A stretch of 64,000 nt of DNA from JAANXG01 sp963731035 (GCA_963731035.1 CAVSUY010000008.1:6064-70063), one strand, 5' to 3'; numbered from the stretch's first letter, positions 33,037-42,715 are shown. Notes: generated by a model not told the origin, from the sequence alone. Made by a program: numbers and translations.

Positions 33037-34065
33037 GTGGGCATCGCCTGGCTGGTGCTGGCCGCCGGGCTGAACGCGACGGCGCGGGCCGCGGAACCGG
33101 GCAAGAACGTCGAATCCAATGCACCGGCGATTCACACATCGCTGTCGCTGTGGCAAAGCACCGGCGGCACCACCTGGAGCCATGACGCCTCGAAGTCCCA
33201 GCCGCTGTTTGGCGATCCGACCTCCCGGCTCAAGTACTCCGGTGTAGACAGCACCATCATCGAACTGCGCGCGCGCGCGGCTCTATCCCATCTGCTGGTC
33301 GCCGAGTTCGCCTACGGAGCCGGGGTGGCCAGGGGCGGCTACCTGGATGACGCGGACTTTGTGAGTGCCCAGGGGGCCGCCTTCTTCGACACGTCGATCT
33401 CCGGGCAGCACGCGTATTCGGAAACGGCGAGCGATCTATCGGGCGACTCGGTGCGCTATTTCGACATGAAGCTCAACAGGGAGCTGTACCGTTCAGCGAA
33501 CAACCGAACCACCGCCGGAGTCGCCGCGCGTTACCTCGACTGGACCGAGAAGTACATCGCCCGTGGCGTCGTCCAGACAGGCTGCACGGCGCCCGGGCGC
33601 CTGTGCCGTCCGGTGGGGTTCTCCGGCTTCGCCGGCCAGGAAGTCGTGGCCAGCGAAGCCCGGTGGCGCGCCTTGTTCATCGGAATCTGGGGGACGAGTC
33701 GTGTCGGCGAACGGACCAGCATATCGGGCGGCCTGTCCTACTCACCCCTGGCGAACCTTGACAGCCACGACCGGCACTTCCTTCGATCCGATCTCGCCCA
33801 GTCACCCAGCTTCCGGCTGGCCGGAAACGGCCGGGCCGCGGCGGCGGAGCTGAATGCGGCCTACCGCCTTACACCCCGCCTGACCGCCGGCCTGGGTCTG
33901 CGCTACTGGTGGATGCAGGTCACCGACAAGAGCCATGGCTTCACCGTCTATCCCGCCGACGCCGAGCCCTTCAGCGCCAGGCTCCGAAGCTTCGAGTCAC
34001 GGCGTTACGGCGTGATGCTGAATGTCACCTATGCTCTCGGCCGCGGAGCCGGCCGGGGGTCATGA
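33037..34065 (+). CDS. Outer-membrane beta-barrel protein, omptin-like fold suspected
   Basis: 342 residues from a GTG at 33037; a CTG six bases earlier or an ATT further upstream are also in frame, so the start is uncertain. Signal region GIAWLVLAAGLNATARA. The mature chain alternates polar and aromatic residues every two positions over ~10 strands (SLSLWQSTGGTTWSH, LVAEFAYGAGVARGGYLDDA, TAGVAARYLDWTEK, RYGVMLNVTYALG), with DDA/D motifs in loops that recall omptin-type barrels. Catalytic Asp/His pairs of omptins cannot be confirmed. The gene may belong to the sigma-factor operon, 62 bases downstream. Confidence 0.5.
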   Translation: MGIAWLVLAAGLNATARAAEPGKNVESNAPAIHTSLSLWQSTGGTTWSHDASKSQPLFGDPTSRLKYSGVDSTIIELRARAALSHLLVAEFAYGAGVARGGYLDDADFVSAQGAAFFDTSISGQHAYSETASDLSGDSVRYFDMKLNRELYRSANNRTTAGVAARYLDWTEKYIARGVVQTGCTAPGRLCRPVGFSGFAGQEVVASEARWRALFIGIWGTSRVGERTSISGGLSYSPLANLDSHDRHFLRSDLAQSPSFRLAGNGRAAAAELNAAYRLTPRLTAGLGLRYWWMQVTDKSHGFTVYPADAEPFSARLRSFESRRYGVMLNVTYALGRGAGRGS

Positions 34066-34105
34066 CGCGGGGACTCGCATGGCAACGGTGATCGGCAACC
34101 CCAGC

Positions 34106-34425
34106 CATTGCGAGGCCCGAAGGGCCGGGGCAATCCAGACAACCCCGTCCGACATCGATACGCTTCAGGACCTCTTGCGGGTCTCGCACCCAGCGGCACG
34201 CTATCGCGGCTGAAGCCGCTCCTACAATCCGGGGACCGCACTGCGGCGGCTATCGACCACCCCGTTCATTGCGAGGCCCGAAGGGCCGGGGCAATCCAGA
34301 CAACCCCGTCCGACATCGGCATGCTTCAGGATCTCTTCCGGGGCTCGCACCCAGCGGCACGCTATCGCGGCTGAAGCCGCTCCTACAATCCGGGGACCGC
34401 ACTGCGGCGGCTATCGACCGCCCGT
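34106..34425 (+). repeat. Two tandem ~160-bp units carrying dyad repeats
   Basis: Units 34106-34266 and 34267-34425 are nearly identical: CATTGCGAGGCCCGAAGGGC start, then AACCCCGTCCGACATCG and CTCGCACCCAGCGGCACGC, then a TATCGCGGCTGAAGCCGCTC dyad repeat. A third, truncated start (CATTGCGAGTAGGCA) follows at 34426. The units contain no gene. The frame that spans them is an artefact. Confidence 0.9.
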
Positions 34426-34522
34426 CATTGCGAGTAGGCAATCGCGGCTGAAGCCGCTCCTACGATCCGGGGGTCGGCATAACGGTGAACCGCGGATTGT
34501 AGGAGCGGCTTCAGCCGCGATC
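34203..34522. repeat. Cluster of GCGGCTGAAGCCGC dyad repeats (REP/BIME-like)
   Basis: Copies lie at 34203, 34364 and 34441 (plus orientation) and 34495-34522 (inverted). The last two face each other 25 bases apart and form a cruciform-capable pair upstream of the htpX 3' end. Elements of this type are widespread in gammaproteobacterial intergenic DNA and are often mobilised by REP-associated tyrosine transposases; no such transposase is in the window. Confidence 0.85.
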
Positions 34523-34555
34523 CCCCCGCCGGGGCTCGACATCCAGCACGCCCCG

Positions 34556-35431
34556 TCAGGCGTTGCGCAGAGCAGCGATGCGCTCCTCCAGGGGAGGATG
34601 GGACATGAACAGCCGCTTCAGGCCCTGGCCGATGGAACCCGATATACCGAAGGCGGCAAGCTGATCCGGCAGGGGGGGCTGCCCCGCGACCTGCTCCAGA
34701 CGTTCCAGGGCGGCAATCATCTTGTCCCGGCCGGCCAGGCCGGCGCCGCCGGCATCGGCACGGAACTCCCGCCAGCGGCTGAACCACATGACGATGATCG
34801 ACGCCAGGATGCCGAGGACCAACTGGGCGACGATAGTGGTCACCCAGAAGCCGATACCGTGGCCGCGGTCGTTCTTCAACACTACCCGGTCGACGATCTG
34901 CCCGATGACCCGGGACAGGAAGATCACAAAAGTGTTCACCACGCCCTGGATCAACGCCAGGGTGACCATATCGCCATTCGCCACATGAGTGACCTCGTGG
35001 CCGAGAACCGCCTCGGCTTCGTCGCGGGTCATGGTCCGCAGCAGTCCGCTGCTCACTGCGACCAGCGCACTGTTCTTGTTGGCACCAGTGGCGAAAGCAT
35101 TAACCACCGGAGCGTCGAAAATCCCGACCTCGGGCATCCCGAGCCCTGCCTGCCCGGCCAGTCGCCGAACCGTTTCCACCAGCCACTGCTCCTGCTCATC
35201 ACGGGGCTGCTCGATGACCCGCACCCCGGTGAATCGCTTGGCGGTCCACTTCGAGAGGAGCAGCGAAACGAACGAGCCGCCCATGCCGATAACGGCGGCG
35301 AAAATCAGCAGGGATTGATAGTTGAGCCCGGAGGCGTTGAGATAAGGTTCCAGGCCCAGCACCTGCATGGCGATGCTGAGTACCACCAGGATGCCCAGGT
35401 TGGTGGCCAGGAACAGCAGAATTCGCATCAT
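34556..35431 (-). CDS. htpX: HtpX, membrane zinc metalloprotease
   Basis: 291 residues. Two N-terminal helices (LLFLATNLGILVVLSIAMQV and LLIFAAVIGMGGSFVSLLLS) precede the M48 catalytic motif HEVTH (residues 145-149). The third ligand glutamate is in SRWREFRADAGGAG. Two further helices lie near 160-185 and 195-220. The C-terminal SHPPLEERIAALR is typical. HtpX degrades misfolded inner-membrane proteins together with FtsH. The gene is divergent from bioA; the 154-base gap lacks an obvious CpxR box. Confidence 0.9.
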   Translation of the reverse strand: MMRILLFLATNLGILVVLSIAMQVLGLEPYLNASGLNYQSLLIFAAVIGMGGSFVSLLLSKWTAKRFTGVRVIEQPRDEQEQWLVETVRRLAGQAGLGMPEVGIFDAPVVNAFATGANKNSALVAVSSGLLRTMTRDEAEAVLGHEVTHVANGDMVTLALIQGVVNTFVIFLSRVIGQIVDRVVLKNDRGHGIGFWVTTIVAQLVLGILASIIVMWFSRWREFRADAGGAGLAGRDKMIAALERLEQVAGQPPLPDQLAAFGISGSIGQGLKRLFMSHPPLEERIAALRNA

Positions 35432-35585
35432 GGCGATGATCCGGTTGTTGATATCGACTGGTATATGGCTGCCGGCGGGTGGAATTCAAGGCTGACGGGC
35501 GTCATCTTCCCTTCTTTCGAAGCCTTCGTCCTGCCCGTGCAAGGTATTGAAGTCATCGTGATTTTTGTGTGAAGTGTCGATCGTG

Positions 35586-36896
35586 ATGAAACGACGGGAC
35601 AACTCCGGGGCAGGCGCTCTCTGGCGGAACGAACGCGAGCACGCGTGGCATCCGTATGCGGGTATGCCGCCGCACATCGCCAATATCCCCGTGGTCGGCG
35701 CCGAAGGCATGAGCCTGCGGCTGGAGGACGGCCGGACTCTGCTCGACGCCATGTCGTCCTGGTGGGCGGTGATTCACGGCTACAACCACCCCGTGCTGAA
35801 CGCTGCGATAACCGATCAGCTGGCACGCATGAGCCACGTCATGTTCGGCGGCATCACCCACCCTGCGGCAGCGATGCTCGTGGATCACCTGGTTGAACTG
35901 ACGCCGGAGCCCCTGCAAACAGTGTTCCTGGCGGACTCCGGGTCGGTGTCCGTGGAAGTGGCCCTCAAGATGGCGATCCAGTACTGGCACGCCCTCGGCA
36001 GGCCCGGCAAGCAGCGCTTTATCGCCCTGCGCCACGGCTATCACGGCGACACCTCCGGCGCCATGTCGGTGAGCGATCCCGAGAACGGCATGCACAATCT
36101 GTTTGCCGACTCGCTGCTCGAACAATGGCATGCCGAGTCGCCGCGCAGCCCCTTTCACGGTCCGTACGATCCTGGCGATCTGGATTCCATGACGGAATTG
36201 CTGGAAGAGAACCACGACCGCGTCGCAGCCGTCATCGTCGAGCCGATCGTGCAGGGCGCGGGCGGTATGCGTTTTTACCACCCGGACTATCTGAAGACGC
36301 TGCGGGCGCTCTGCAACCGCTTCGAGGTGCTGCTGATCGCCGATGAGATCGCCACCAACTTCGGCCGCACCGGCAAGCTGTTTGCCTGCGAGCATGCCGG
36401 CATTGGACCGGACATCATGTGCCTCGGCAAGGCGTTGACCGGCGGATACATGACCCTGGCGGCCGCCGTCACCACCGAGGAGGTGAGCCGGACCATCAGC
36501 AACGCCGAGCCGGGCGTGTTCATGCATGGCCCCACGTTCATGGCCAATCCACTGGCCTGCGCTGCAGCAAATGCCAGCATCGAGCTGCTGCTGGAGTCTC
36601 CCTGGCAGCAACGCGTCGCAACCATCGAGCAAGCCCTGGAGGAAGGCTTGCAGTCCTGTACCGACGTCCCGGGCGTGAAGGACGTGCGGGTGCTGGGCGC
36701 CATCGGCGTGGTGGAAATGGAGCGGCCGGTTGACGTCGCCGCCGTCAGTGAAATCTACATTGACCAGGGCGTCTGGCTGCGCCCGTTCAACAGGTTGATC
36801 TATACCATGCCGCCGTTCATCGCCGAGGAGGACGACATCCTGAAGATCGCGAAGGCGATGCGGGATACGGTTATTGCAGCCGGCGGTCGAAGCTGA
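35586..36896 (+). CDS. bioA: BioA, adenosylmethionine-8-amino-7-oxononanoate aminotransferase
   Basis: 436 residues from the ATG at 35586; an earlier GTG-like start adds seven residues. Class III aminotransferase of biotin synthesis that uses SAM as amino donor. Seen: WHPYAGMPP, the substrate-specific MSSWWAVIHGYNHP, FLADSGSVSVEVALK, RHGYHGDTSGAMSVSDPENG, the PLP aspartate in LLIADEIATNFGRTG and the lysine in CLGKALTGGYMTLAA. It stands alone; other bio genes are not in the window. BioA depends on SAM, as do the metF/metH genes encoded convergently next to it, but no shared control is visible. Confidence 0.92.
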   Translation: MKRRDNSGAGALWRNEREHAWHPYAGMPPHIANIPVVGAEGMSLRLEDGRTLLDAMSSWWAVIHGYNHPVLNAAITDQLARMSHVMFGGITHPAAAMLVDHLVELTPEPLQTVFLADSGSVSVEVALKMAIQYWHALGRPGKQRFIALRHGYHGDTSGAMSVSDPENGMHNLFADSLLEQWHAESPRSPFHGPYDPGDLDSMTELLEENHDRVAAVIVEPIVQGAGGMRFYHPDYLKTLRALCNRFEVLLIADEIATNFGRTGKLFACEHAGIGPDIMCLGKALTGGYMTLAAAVTTEEVSRTISNAEPGVFMHGPTFMANPLACAAANASIELLLESPWQQRVATIEQALEEGLQSCTDVPGVKDVRVLGAIGVVEMERPVDVAAVSEIYIDQGVWLRPFNRLIYTMPPFIAEEDDILKIAKAMRDTVIAAGGRS

Positions 36897-36909
36897 ATGC
36901 GCTCGCCGC

Positions 36910-36942
36910 TTAATCGCGACTGAAGTCGCTCCTGCAATCCGG
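36910..36942 (+). repeat. Dyad repeat between convergent bioA and metH
   Basis: TTAATCGCGACTGAAGTCGC then TCCTGCAATCCGGGG, one member of the family with GACT...AGTC arms. It sits 37 bases from the metH stop and may serve as a transcription end or gyrase site. Confidence 0.75.
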
Positions 36943-36978
36943 GGTTCGCCGGGGTGCCAGGCATGGGATGGTAGTTGC

Positions 36979-39900
36979 TCAGGCGGCCACCTGCTCGTCT
37001 TCCGGATCGTAGCCAAGGACATGGGCAAGCCAGCGTTCCGTGCGCGCCGGGGTCAAACCCTTGCGCCGTGCGTAGTCCTCGACCTGGTCGCGCTGCACTT
37101 TGTTGACCGCGAAGTAGCGACTGTCCGGGTGCGAGAAGTACAGGCCGCTGACCGAGGCCGCCGGCAGCATGGCGTAGTTCTCGGTGAGGGTGACACCGGT
37201 TCGTGTCTCGGCCTCCAGAAGATTGAACACCAGGCGCTTCTCGGTGTGATCGGGACAGGCCGGGTAGCCGGGCGCCGGCCGGATTCCCCGGTACTGCTCG
37301 CGGATCAGCGCTTCGTTGCCCAGCGATTCCTCCGGAGCGTAGCCCCACAAGTCCTGACGCACCTTCTGGTGCATTCGTTCGGCGAACGCCTCCGCGAGAC
37401 GGTCGGCCAGCGCCTTGGCGAGAATGGCGCTGTAGTCGTCGTGCCGCCGTTCGAAATCCGCCACGACCTTGTCCAGGCCGAAGCCCGGAGAAACCACGAA
37501 CGCACCGATGTAGTCCCGCATACCCGTGTCCCGGGGCGCGATGAAATCGGCCAGCGCCAGATTCGCCCGCCCCTCGCGCTGTACTGCCTGCTGCCGCAGC
37601 GTATGCAGCGTCGTCAGGATTTGTGCGCGATCCTCGTCGGCATACACCTCGATATCGTCATCGCCCACCGTGTTCGCGGGCCAGAAACCGATCACCGCGC
37701 GGGGCTCCAGCCAATGCTCGTCGATCATCCGACGCAGCATGCTCTGCGCGTCGTCGAACAGATTTCTCGCCGCTTCCCCCGCCTCGGGATCGTCGAGAAT
37801 ACGCGGGTAGCTGCCCTTCAGATCCCAGCTCCTGAAGAACGGCGTCCAGTCGATGTAGTCCTTGAGCTCTTCCAGGTCGAAGGTCTCGAAGGAGCGAAGT
37901 CCGATGAGCGCGGGTTTCGGAGGCGTGTAGGTGGACCAGTCGAACTCGAGCTTATTGGCCCGGGCTTCCGCCAGACTGGCGCGCCGGCCGGTGCGCCTTT
38001 CCCGCGCGCGCCGGTCGCGGATAGCCTGGTATTCATCGCGGATGGCTTCGACGTAGCCTTGACGCTGACTGCGGGCGAGCAGCTTGCTTACCACGCCGAC
38101 CACCCGCGAGGCATCCGTGACATGAATAGTGGGCCCGCTGTATCCCGGCGAGATCTTCACCGCGGTGTGCACGCGACTGGTGGTGGCGCCGCCGATGAGC
38201 AGGGGAATGTCGAGGTCTTCCCGCTCCATCTCCTTCGCCACATAGCACATCTCGTCCAGGCTCGGCGTGATCAGTCCTGACACTCCGACAATGCTCGCAC
38301 CCTGCTCTCGAGCGGTCTCCAGGATCTTCGCGCTCGACACCATCACACCGAGGTCTATGACCTCGTAATTGTTGCAGCGGAGCACCACACCGACGATATT
38401 CTTGCCGATGTCGTGCACGTCTCCTTTAGCGGTTGCCAGCACAATCTTCGCGACCGGCTCGCGGTCGCCCTCCTGTTCCTCCTCCATGAACGGCTGCAGG
38501 TAGGCCACCGCCCGCTTCATCACCCGGGCGCTCTTGACCACCTGCGGCAGAAACATCTTGCCGGAGCCAAACAGGTCGCCCACTACGCCCATGCCCTTCA
38601 TCAGGGGTCCCTCGATGACATCCAGCGGCCGGCCGAGCTGCGACCGGGCCTCCTCGGTGTCTGCCTCGACGTAATCGGCGATACCGTGCACCAGGCCGTG
38701 GACGAGCCGTCCCTCCACGTTCGCCTCGCGCCAAGACAGGTCCTCGGACCGGCCACGCGCCTGGCCCCTGACCGAGTCGGCGACCTCGAGCAGCCGTTCG
38801 GTGGCGTCGGTACGGCGATTCAGGACCACGTCCTCGACCCGCTCGCGCAGGTCCGCCGGAATGTCCTCGTAGACGGCAAGCTGGCCGGCATTGACGATGG
38901 CCATGTCCAGCCCCGCCTTGATGGCGTGGTACAGGAACACCGAGTGGATCGCCTCGCGCACGGGATTGTTGCCGCGGAAGGAGAACGAGACGTTGGAGAG
39001 GCCGCCCGACACTTTGACTCCGGGCATGCGCTTCTTGATCTCCCGGGCCGCCTCGATAAAGGTGACGCCGTAGTTGTTGTGCTCCTCCATGCCGGTGGCA
39101 ATGGCGAAGATGTTGGGATCGAAGATAATGTCCTCGGGCGGGAAGCCGACCTGTTCGGTCAGGATGCGAAAGCAGCGCTCGCAGATCGCCACCTTGCGCT
39201 CCACGGTGTCCGCCTGGCCGTCCTCGTCGAAGGCCATGACCACGACCGCCGCGCCGTAGCGCAGGACCTTGCGTGCCTGGTGCTTGAACGCTTCCTCCCC
39301 TTCCTTGAGGCTGATGGAGTTCACTACTCCCTTGCCCTGCACGTTCTTCAGCCCGGCCTCGATCACCGACCACTTGGAGGAGTCCACCATCACCGGCACG
39401 CGGCTGATGTCGGGCTCGGAGGCTACCAGCCGCAGGAACCTGGCCATCACTTCCTCGGACTCCAGCATGCCTTCGTCCATGTTGACGTCGATGATCTGGG
39501 CACCGTTTTGCACCTGACCGCGCGCTATATCCAGCGCCGTTTCGTAGTCGCCGTCGCGAATGAGGCGCGCGAAGCGGGCCGAGCCGGTCACGTTGGTGCG
39601 CTCGCCGATGTTCACGAACAGGCTGTCCGGGCCGATGGTGCAGGGCTCCAGGCCCGACAGGCGACAGCGTGGCGGCAGCTCGGGAATGCGCCGCGGCGCG
39701 ATATCCCGCACTGCTTGCGCGATCGCGCGGATGTGCTCGGGTGTCGTGCCACAGCAGCCGCCGACGAGGTTTACCAACCCCGAGCGCGCGAACTCGCCGA
39801 TCTGCCGCGCCATATCCTCCGGCGTGTCGTCATAGCCGCCGAACTCGTTGGGCAGACCGGCGTTGGGGTGGCAGCTCACGTGAGTGTCGGCGACGCGCGA

Positions 39901-40671
39901 CAGATCGGCGACGTACTGGCGGAGCTGCTTCGCACCCAGGGCACAGTTGAGCCCCACCGCAAGCGGCCTCGCGTGCCGGATCGAGTTCCAGAAGGCTTCG
40001 GTGGTCTGGCCGGACAGCGTGCGGCCGGAGAGATCGGTGATGGTGCCGGAGATCATCACCGGCAGCCGTGCGCCTGCGGCCTCGAAATAGTCCTCGATGG
40101 CGAACAGCGCGGCCTTGGCATTCAGGGTGTCGAACACGGTCTCCACCAGCAATAGCTGGGCACCGCCGTCCACCAGCCCCCGCAACGCTTCGGTGTAAGT
40201 CTCCCTCAGTTCGTCGAAGCTGGCGTTGCGAAAACCGGGGTCATTCACGTCGGGGGAGATGGACGCGGTGCGGCTGGTGGGGCCGAGGACGCCGGCGACA
40301 AAGCGCGGTTTCGCCGGATTGGACTCGTTTGCCGCGTCGACCGCCTCGCGTGCCAGCCTCGCTCCCTCCAGATTGAGCTCGTAGATGAGGCCCTCCAGAC
40401 CGTAGTCAGCCTGGGAAATGGCGGTGGAATTGAAGGTATTGGTCTCGACGATATCGGCGCCGGCGTGGAGGAACTCCTCGTGGATCCGCCGGATCAGGTC
40501 CGGACGGGTGAGGCTCAGCAGGTCGTTGTTGCCGCGCAGCTCCTTCGGGTGGTCGGCGAAGCGCGTGCCGCGATAGTCGTTTTCGTCCAGGCGATGGCCC
40601 TGGATGGTCGTTCCCATGGCGCCGTCCAGCACCAGGATGCGTTCGGCAAGCGCTTTGTGCAGTATTCGCAT
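36979..40671 (-). CDS. metH: MetH, cobalamin-dependent methionine synthase
   Basis: 1230 residues from MRILHKALAERILVLDGAMG, close to the E. coli length of 1227. The longer frame from 40962 is read-through upstream. Domains in order: homocysteine-binding (zinc ligands in GGCCGTTPEHIRA), pterin-binding (TNVTGSARFARLIRDGDY, then VNSISLKEGE), cobalamin (DVHDIGKNIVGVVLRCNNYE, the DxHxxG motif) and the SAM-dependent reactivation domain (SGLYFSHPDSRYFAVNKV). It methylates homocysteine from 5-methyl-THF. It follows metF by 35 bases. Confidence 0.97.
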   Translation of the reverse strand: MRILHKALAERILVLDGAMGTTIQGHRLDENDYRGTRFADHPKELRGNNDLLSLTRPDLIRRIHEEFLHAGADIVETNTFNSTAISQADYGLEGLIYELNLEGARLAREAVDAANESNPAKPRFVAGVLGPTSRTASISPDVNDPGFRNASFDELRETYTEALRGLVDGGAQLLLVETVFDTLNAKAALFAIEDYFEAAGARLPVMISGTITDLSGRTLSGQTTEAFWNSIRHARPLAVGLNCALGAKQLRQYVADLSRVADTHVSCHPNAGLPNEFGGYDDTPEDMARQIGEFARSGLVNLVGGCCGTTPEHIRAIAQAVRDIAPRRIPELPPRCRLSGLEPCTIGPDSLFVNIGERTNVTGSARFARLIRDGDYETALDIARGQVQNGAQIIDVNMDEGMLESEEVMARFLRLVASEPDISRVPVMVDSSKWSVIEAGLKNVQGKGVVNSISLKEGEEAFKHQARKVLRYGAAVVVMAFDEDGQADTVERKVAICERCFRILTEQVGFPPEDIIFDPNIFAIATGMEEHNNYGVTFIEAAREIKKRMPGVKVSGGLSNVSFSFRGNNPVREAIHSVFLYHAIKAGLDMAIVNAGQLAVYEDIPADLRERVEDVVLNRRTDATERLLEVADSVRGQARGRSEDLSWREANVEGRLVHGLVHGIADYVEADTEEARSQLGRPLDVIEGPLMKGMGVVGDLFGSGKMFLPQVVKSARVMKRAVAYLQPFMEEEQEGDREPVAKIVLATAKGDVHDIGKNIVGVVLRCNNYEVIDLGVMVSSAKILETAREQGASIVGVSGLITPSLDEMCYVAKEMEREDLDIPLLIGGATTSRVHTAVKISPGYSGPTIHVTDASRVVGVVSKLLARSQRQGYVEAIRDEYQAIRDRRARERRTGRRASLAEARANKLEFDWSTYTPPKPALIGLRSFETFDLEELKDYIDWTPFFRSWDLKGSYPRILDDPEAGEAARNLFDDAQSMLRRMIDEHWLEPRAVIGFWPANTVGDDDIEVYADEDRAQILTTLHTLRQQAVQREGRANLALADFIAPRDTGMRDYIGAFVVSPGFGLDKVVADFERRHDDYSAILAKALADRLAEAFAERMHQKVRQDLWGYAPEESLGNEALIREQYRGIRPAPGYPACPDHTEKRLVFNLLEAETRTGVTLTENYAMLPAASVSGLYFSHPDSRYFAVNKVQRDQVEDYARRKGLTPARTERWLAHVLGYDPEDEQVAA

Positions 40672-40706
40672 GGTCTGTTCTCTCCGCGGATCGGTGTCTG
40701 CTCGCA

Positions 40707-41615
40707 TCACGCCCGGGCCCGCCATTCCGATGCGTCCTCCGAGCGCCGCGGCCCGGCGGGGCGCAGGCCCAGCATGTGGCAGACGGCGTAGGTGAGCTCG
40801 GCCCGGTTGAGCGTATAGAAATGAAACTCGCGCACGCCCTGGGCGCGCAGCTTGGCGCACTGCTCGGCCGCCACGGTGGCGGCCACCAGCCGGCGGGTCT
40901 GCGGATCGGCATCCAATCCATCGAACAGCTCCCGTATCCAGCGCGGCACGTCGGCGCCGCAACGGTTGGCGAAGCGCAGCAGGCCGTCGAGGCCGGTCAC
41001 CGGCAGGATGCCCGGCACCACGGGAACATCGATACCGGCAGCCCGCACCCGATCGAGAAAGCGGTAGTAAACGTCGTTGTCGAAGAAGAATTGGGTGATG
41101 GCGCGCGCGGCGCCAGCATCGATTTTGCGCTTCAGGTTGTCCAGATCCGCCTGCGGCGAAGCTGCGTCAGGATGCACCTCGGGGTAAGCCGCCACGCTCA
41201 GTTCGAAGGGCGCCACACGCCTCAAGCCCGCCACCAGGTCGGCGGCGGAATCATAGCCGTCGGGGTGAGGGCGGAAGGTCTGCTCCCCGTCGATCGGGTC
41301 GCCGCGCAGGGCCACGATGTGACGAACCCCCGCCTCCCAGTACCGGCGCGCGACAACATCGATATCGGTCCGGGCCGCGGCGACGCAGGTGAGGTGGGCG
41401 GCGGCGTCCAACGGCGTCTCCTCGAGAACGCGCCGCACGGTGGCGTGGGTGCGCTCCCGGGTGCTGCCGCCAGCGCCGTAGGTCACCGAAACGAAGCAGG
41501 GTTGCAGCATGGCGAGCCGCTCGATGGAAGACCACAGGGTCCGCTCCATCCCGGCGGTCTTGGGCGGGAAGAACTCGAACGAGACCCGGATGTCCGAATC
41601 GGCCGGCTTGGGCAT
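40707..41615 (-). CDS. metF: MetF, 5,10-methylenetetrahydrofolate reductase
   Basis: 302 residues from MPKPADSDIRVSFEFFPPKT; longer frames begin in upstream non-coding. FAD enzyme that supplies 5-methyl-THF to MetH. Motifs are SFEFFPPKTAGME, FVSVTYGAGGS, IVALRGDP and ITQFFFDNDVYYRFLDRVRA. It lies between the ArsR-methyltransferase regulator (83 bases upstream) and metH, giving a compact methionine/SAM-cycle operon. Confidence 0.95.
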   Translation of the reverse strand: MPKPADSDIRVSFEFFPPKTAGMERTLWSSIERLAMLQPCFVSVTYGAGGSTRERTHATVRRVLEETPLDAAAHLTCVAAARTDIDVVARRYWEAGVRHIVALRGDPIDGEQTFRPHPDGYDSAADLVAGLRRVAPFELSVAAYPEVHPDAASPQADLDNLKRKIDAGAARAITQFFFDNDVYYRFLDRVRAAGIDVPVVPGILPVTGLDGLLRFANRCGADVPRWIRELFDGLDADPQTRRLVAATVAAEQCAKLRAQGVREFHFYTLNRAELTYAVCHMLGLRPAGPRRSEDASEWRARA

Positions 41616-41698
41616 CGCCCGCAAGCCGTGGCTGGCGCACCACGGCGCGTGAGCCGGCGAGTCGGACTCGCTGCTCGAGCGTTTCGGCCTGGATCCGG

Positions 41699-42676
41699 TC
41701 ACGCGCCCTCTTCGTGCGGCACTTCGCTCCGTCGGGCGTTCTTGGTGGCGAGCCACAGGCACACGGTGAGAGTCTGACCCGCCCCGCGGTCCCCGGCCAG
41801 GCGCACCACCGGTGCGACATCGAGCCCCGCGTCGCGGCACCAGCCGCTCACGGTCTCGTCCGACAGGCCCAGGCGACGGTGGGCATGCTCGGTGCGCAGG
41901 AACTCGAGATCATGGGGGGCGAAATCGACCACCAGCAGCCGTCCGCCCGGCTTGAGTATTCGCGCCGCCTCGGCTACGCCGGCGCGTGGGTACTCCAGGT
42001 AATGGAGCACCTGGTGGATGGTAACCACATCCACCGAGTCCTCGGCCACAGGCAGGCTGTAGAGGTCCTCGTGGCGGACCGAGCAGTGGTGAATGTTGGC
42101 CTTGGCGAGCCGGGCCCGGGCGACGCCGAGCATCGCATGGCTCAAGTCAAATCCGAGGCCCCGCTTGATGCGCGATGCGAACACTTCCAGTATCCGTCCG
42201 GTACCGGTGCCGAGATCCACCAGATCCTCCACCGGCCTGTCACCCACGGCACGGACCATGGCTTCCTCCACCGCCGTCTCCGGCACGTAAAGGGAGCGGA
42301 TTTGGTGCCAGTGAGGCGCCACCTCCTGAAAATACCGGGCGGCGGCCTGTTCGCGAAGCTGACGCACCACTTCCACGCGCCGGACGTCGCTGGTCACCGC
42401 GGGATCGTCGCCAGGGATCAGAGGCAGCAGGGCCCGGGCCACTTCGGCGGCCGGGCCGGAATCGGCCAGACGGTAAAACGCCCAGGAGCCCTCCCGGAAG
42501 CGCTCCAGGAGCCCGGCGTTGCACAGGATCTTGAGGTGCCGGCTCACCCGGGGCTGGCTCTGTCCCAGAATCTGGGTGAGCTCGCTGACCGTCAATTCGT
42601 TCTCCGCCAGTATGGCCAACACCCGAAGCCGGGTGGGCTCGGCAGCCGCGCGCAGAGCGGTAAGCAATGGTTCCAG
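41699..42676 (-). CDS. ArsR-type regulator fused to a SAM-binding methyltransferase domain (SahR-like)
   Basis: 325 residues from a CTG at 42676, which has GAGAGG at the right distance (8 bases); a TTG at 42667 is an alternative. No ATG is available in frame. The N-terminal winged helix is AAAEPTRLRVLAILAENELT, LTQILGQSQPRVSRHLKILC, AGLLERFREGSWAFYRL. From ~residue 150 a Rossmann methyltransferase domain follows: VDLGTGTGRILEVFA, VDVVTIHQVLHYLEYPRAGV and ILKPGGRLLVVDFAP. This architecture is that of SahR, an S-adenosylhomocysteine-sensing repressor of methionine-cycle genes. Its place before metF-metH fits control of that pathway. Confidence 0.8.
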   Translation of the reverse strand: MEPLLTALRAAAEPTRLRVLAILAENELTVSELTQILGQSQPRVSRHLKILCNAGLLERFREGSWAFYRLADSGPAAEVARALLPLIPGDDPAVTSDVRRVEVVRQLREQAAARYFQEVAPHWHQIRSLYVPETAVEEAMVRAVGDRPVEDLVDLGTGTGRILEVFASRIKRGLGFDLSHAMLGVARARLAKANIHHCSVRHEDLYSLPVAEDSVDVVTIHQVLHYLEYPRAGVAEAARILKPGGRLLVVDFAPHDLEFLRTEHAHRRLGLSDETVSGWCRDAGLDVAPVVRLAGDRGAGQTLTVCLWLATKNARRSEVPHEEGA

Positions 42677-42715
42677 ATCGCAAGCCTCTCAATGGTGGTC
42701 AAGATGGGATACGCA

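Noticed and set aside
34078..34451. Short plus-strand frames across the tandem repeats
   Set aside because: They read through non-coding dyad repeats and are identical only because the DNA is duplicated.
38413..40155. Plus-strand 580-codon frame opposite metH
   Set aside because: Shadow of the very well conserved metH coding strand.
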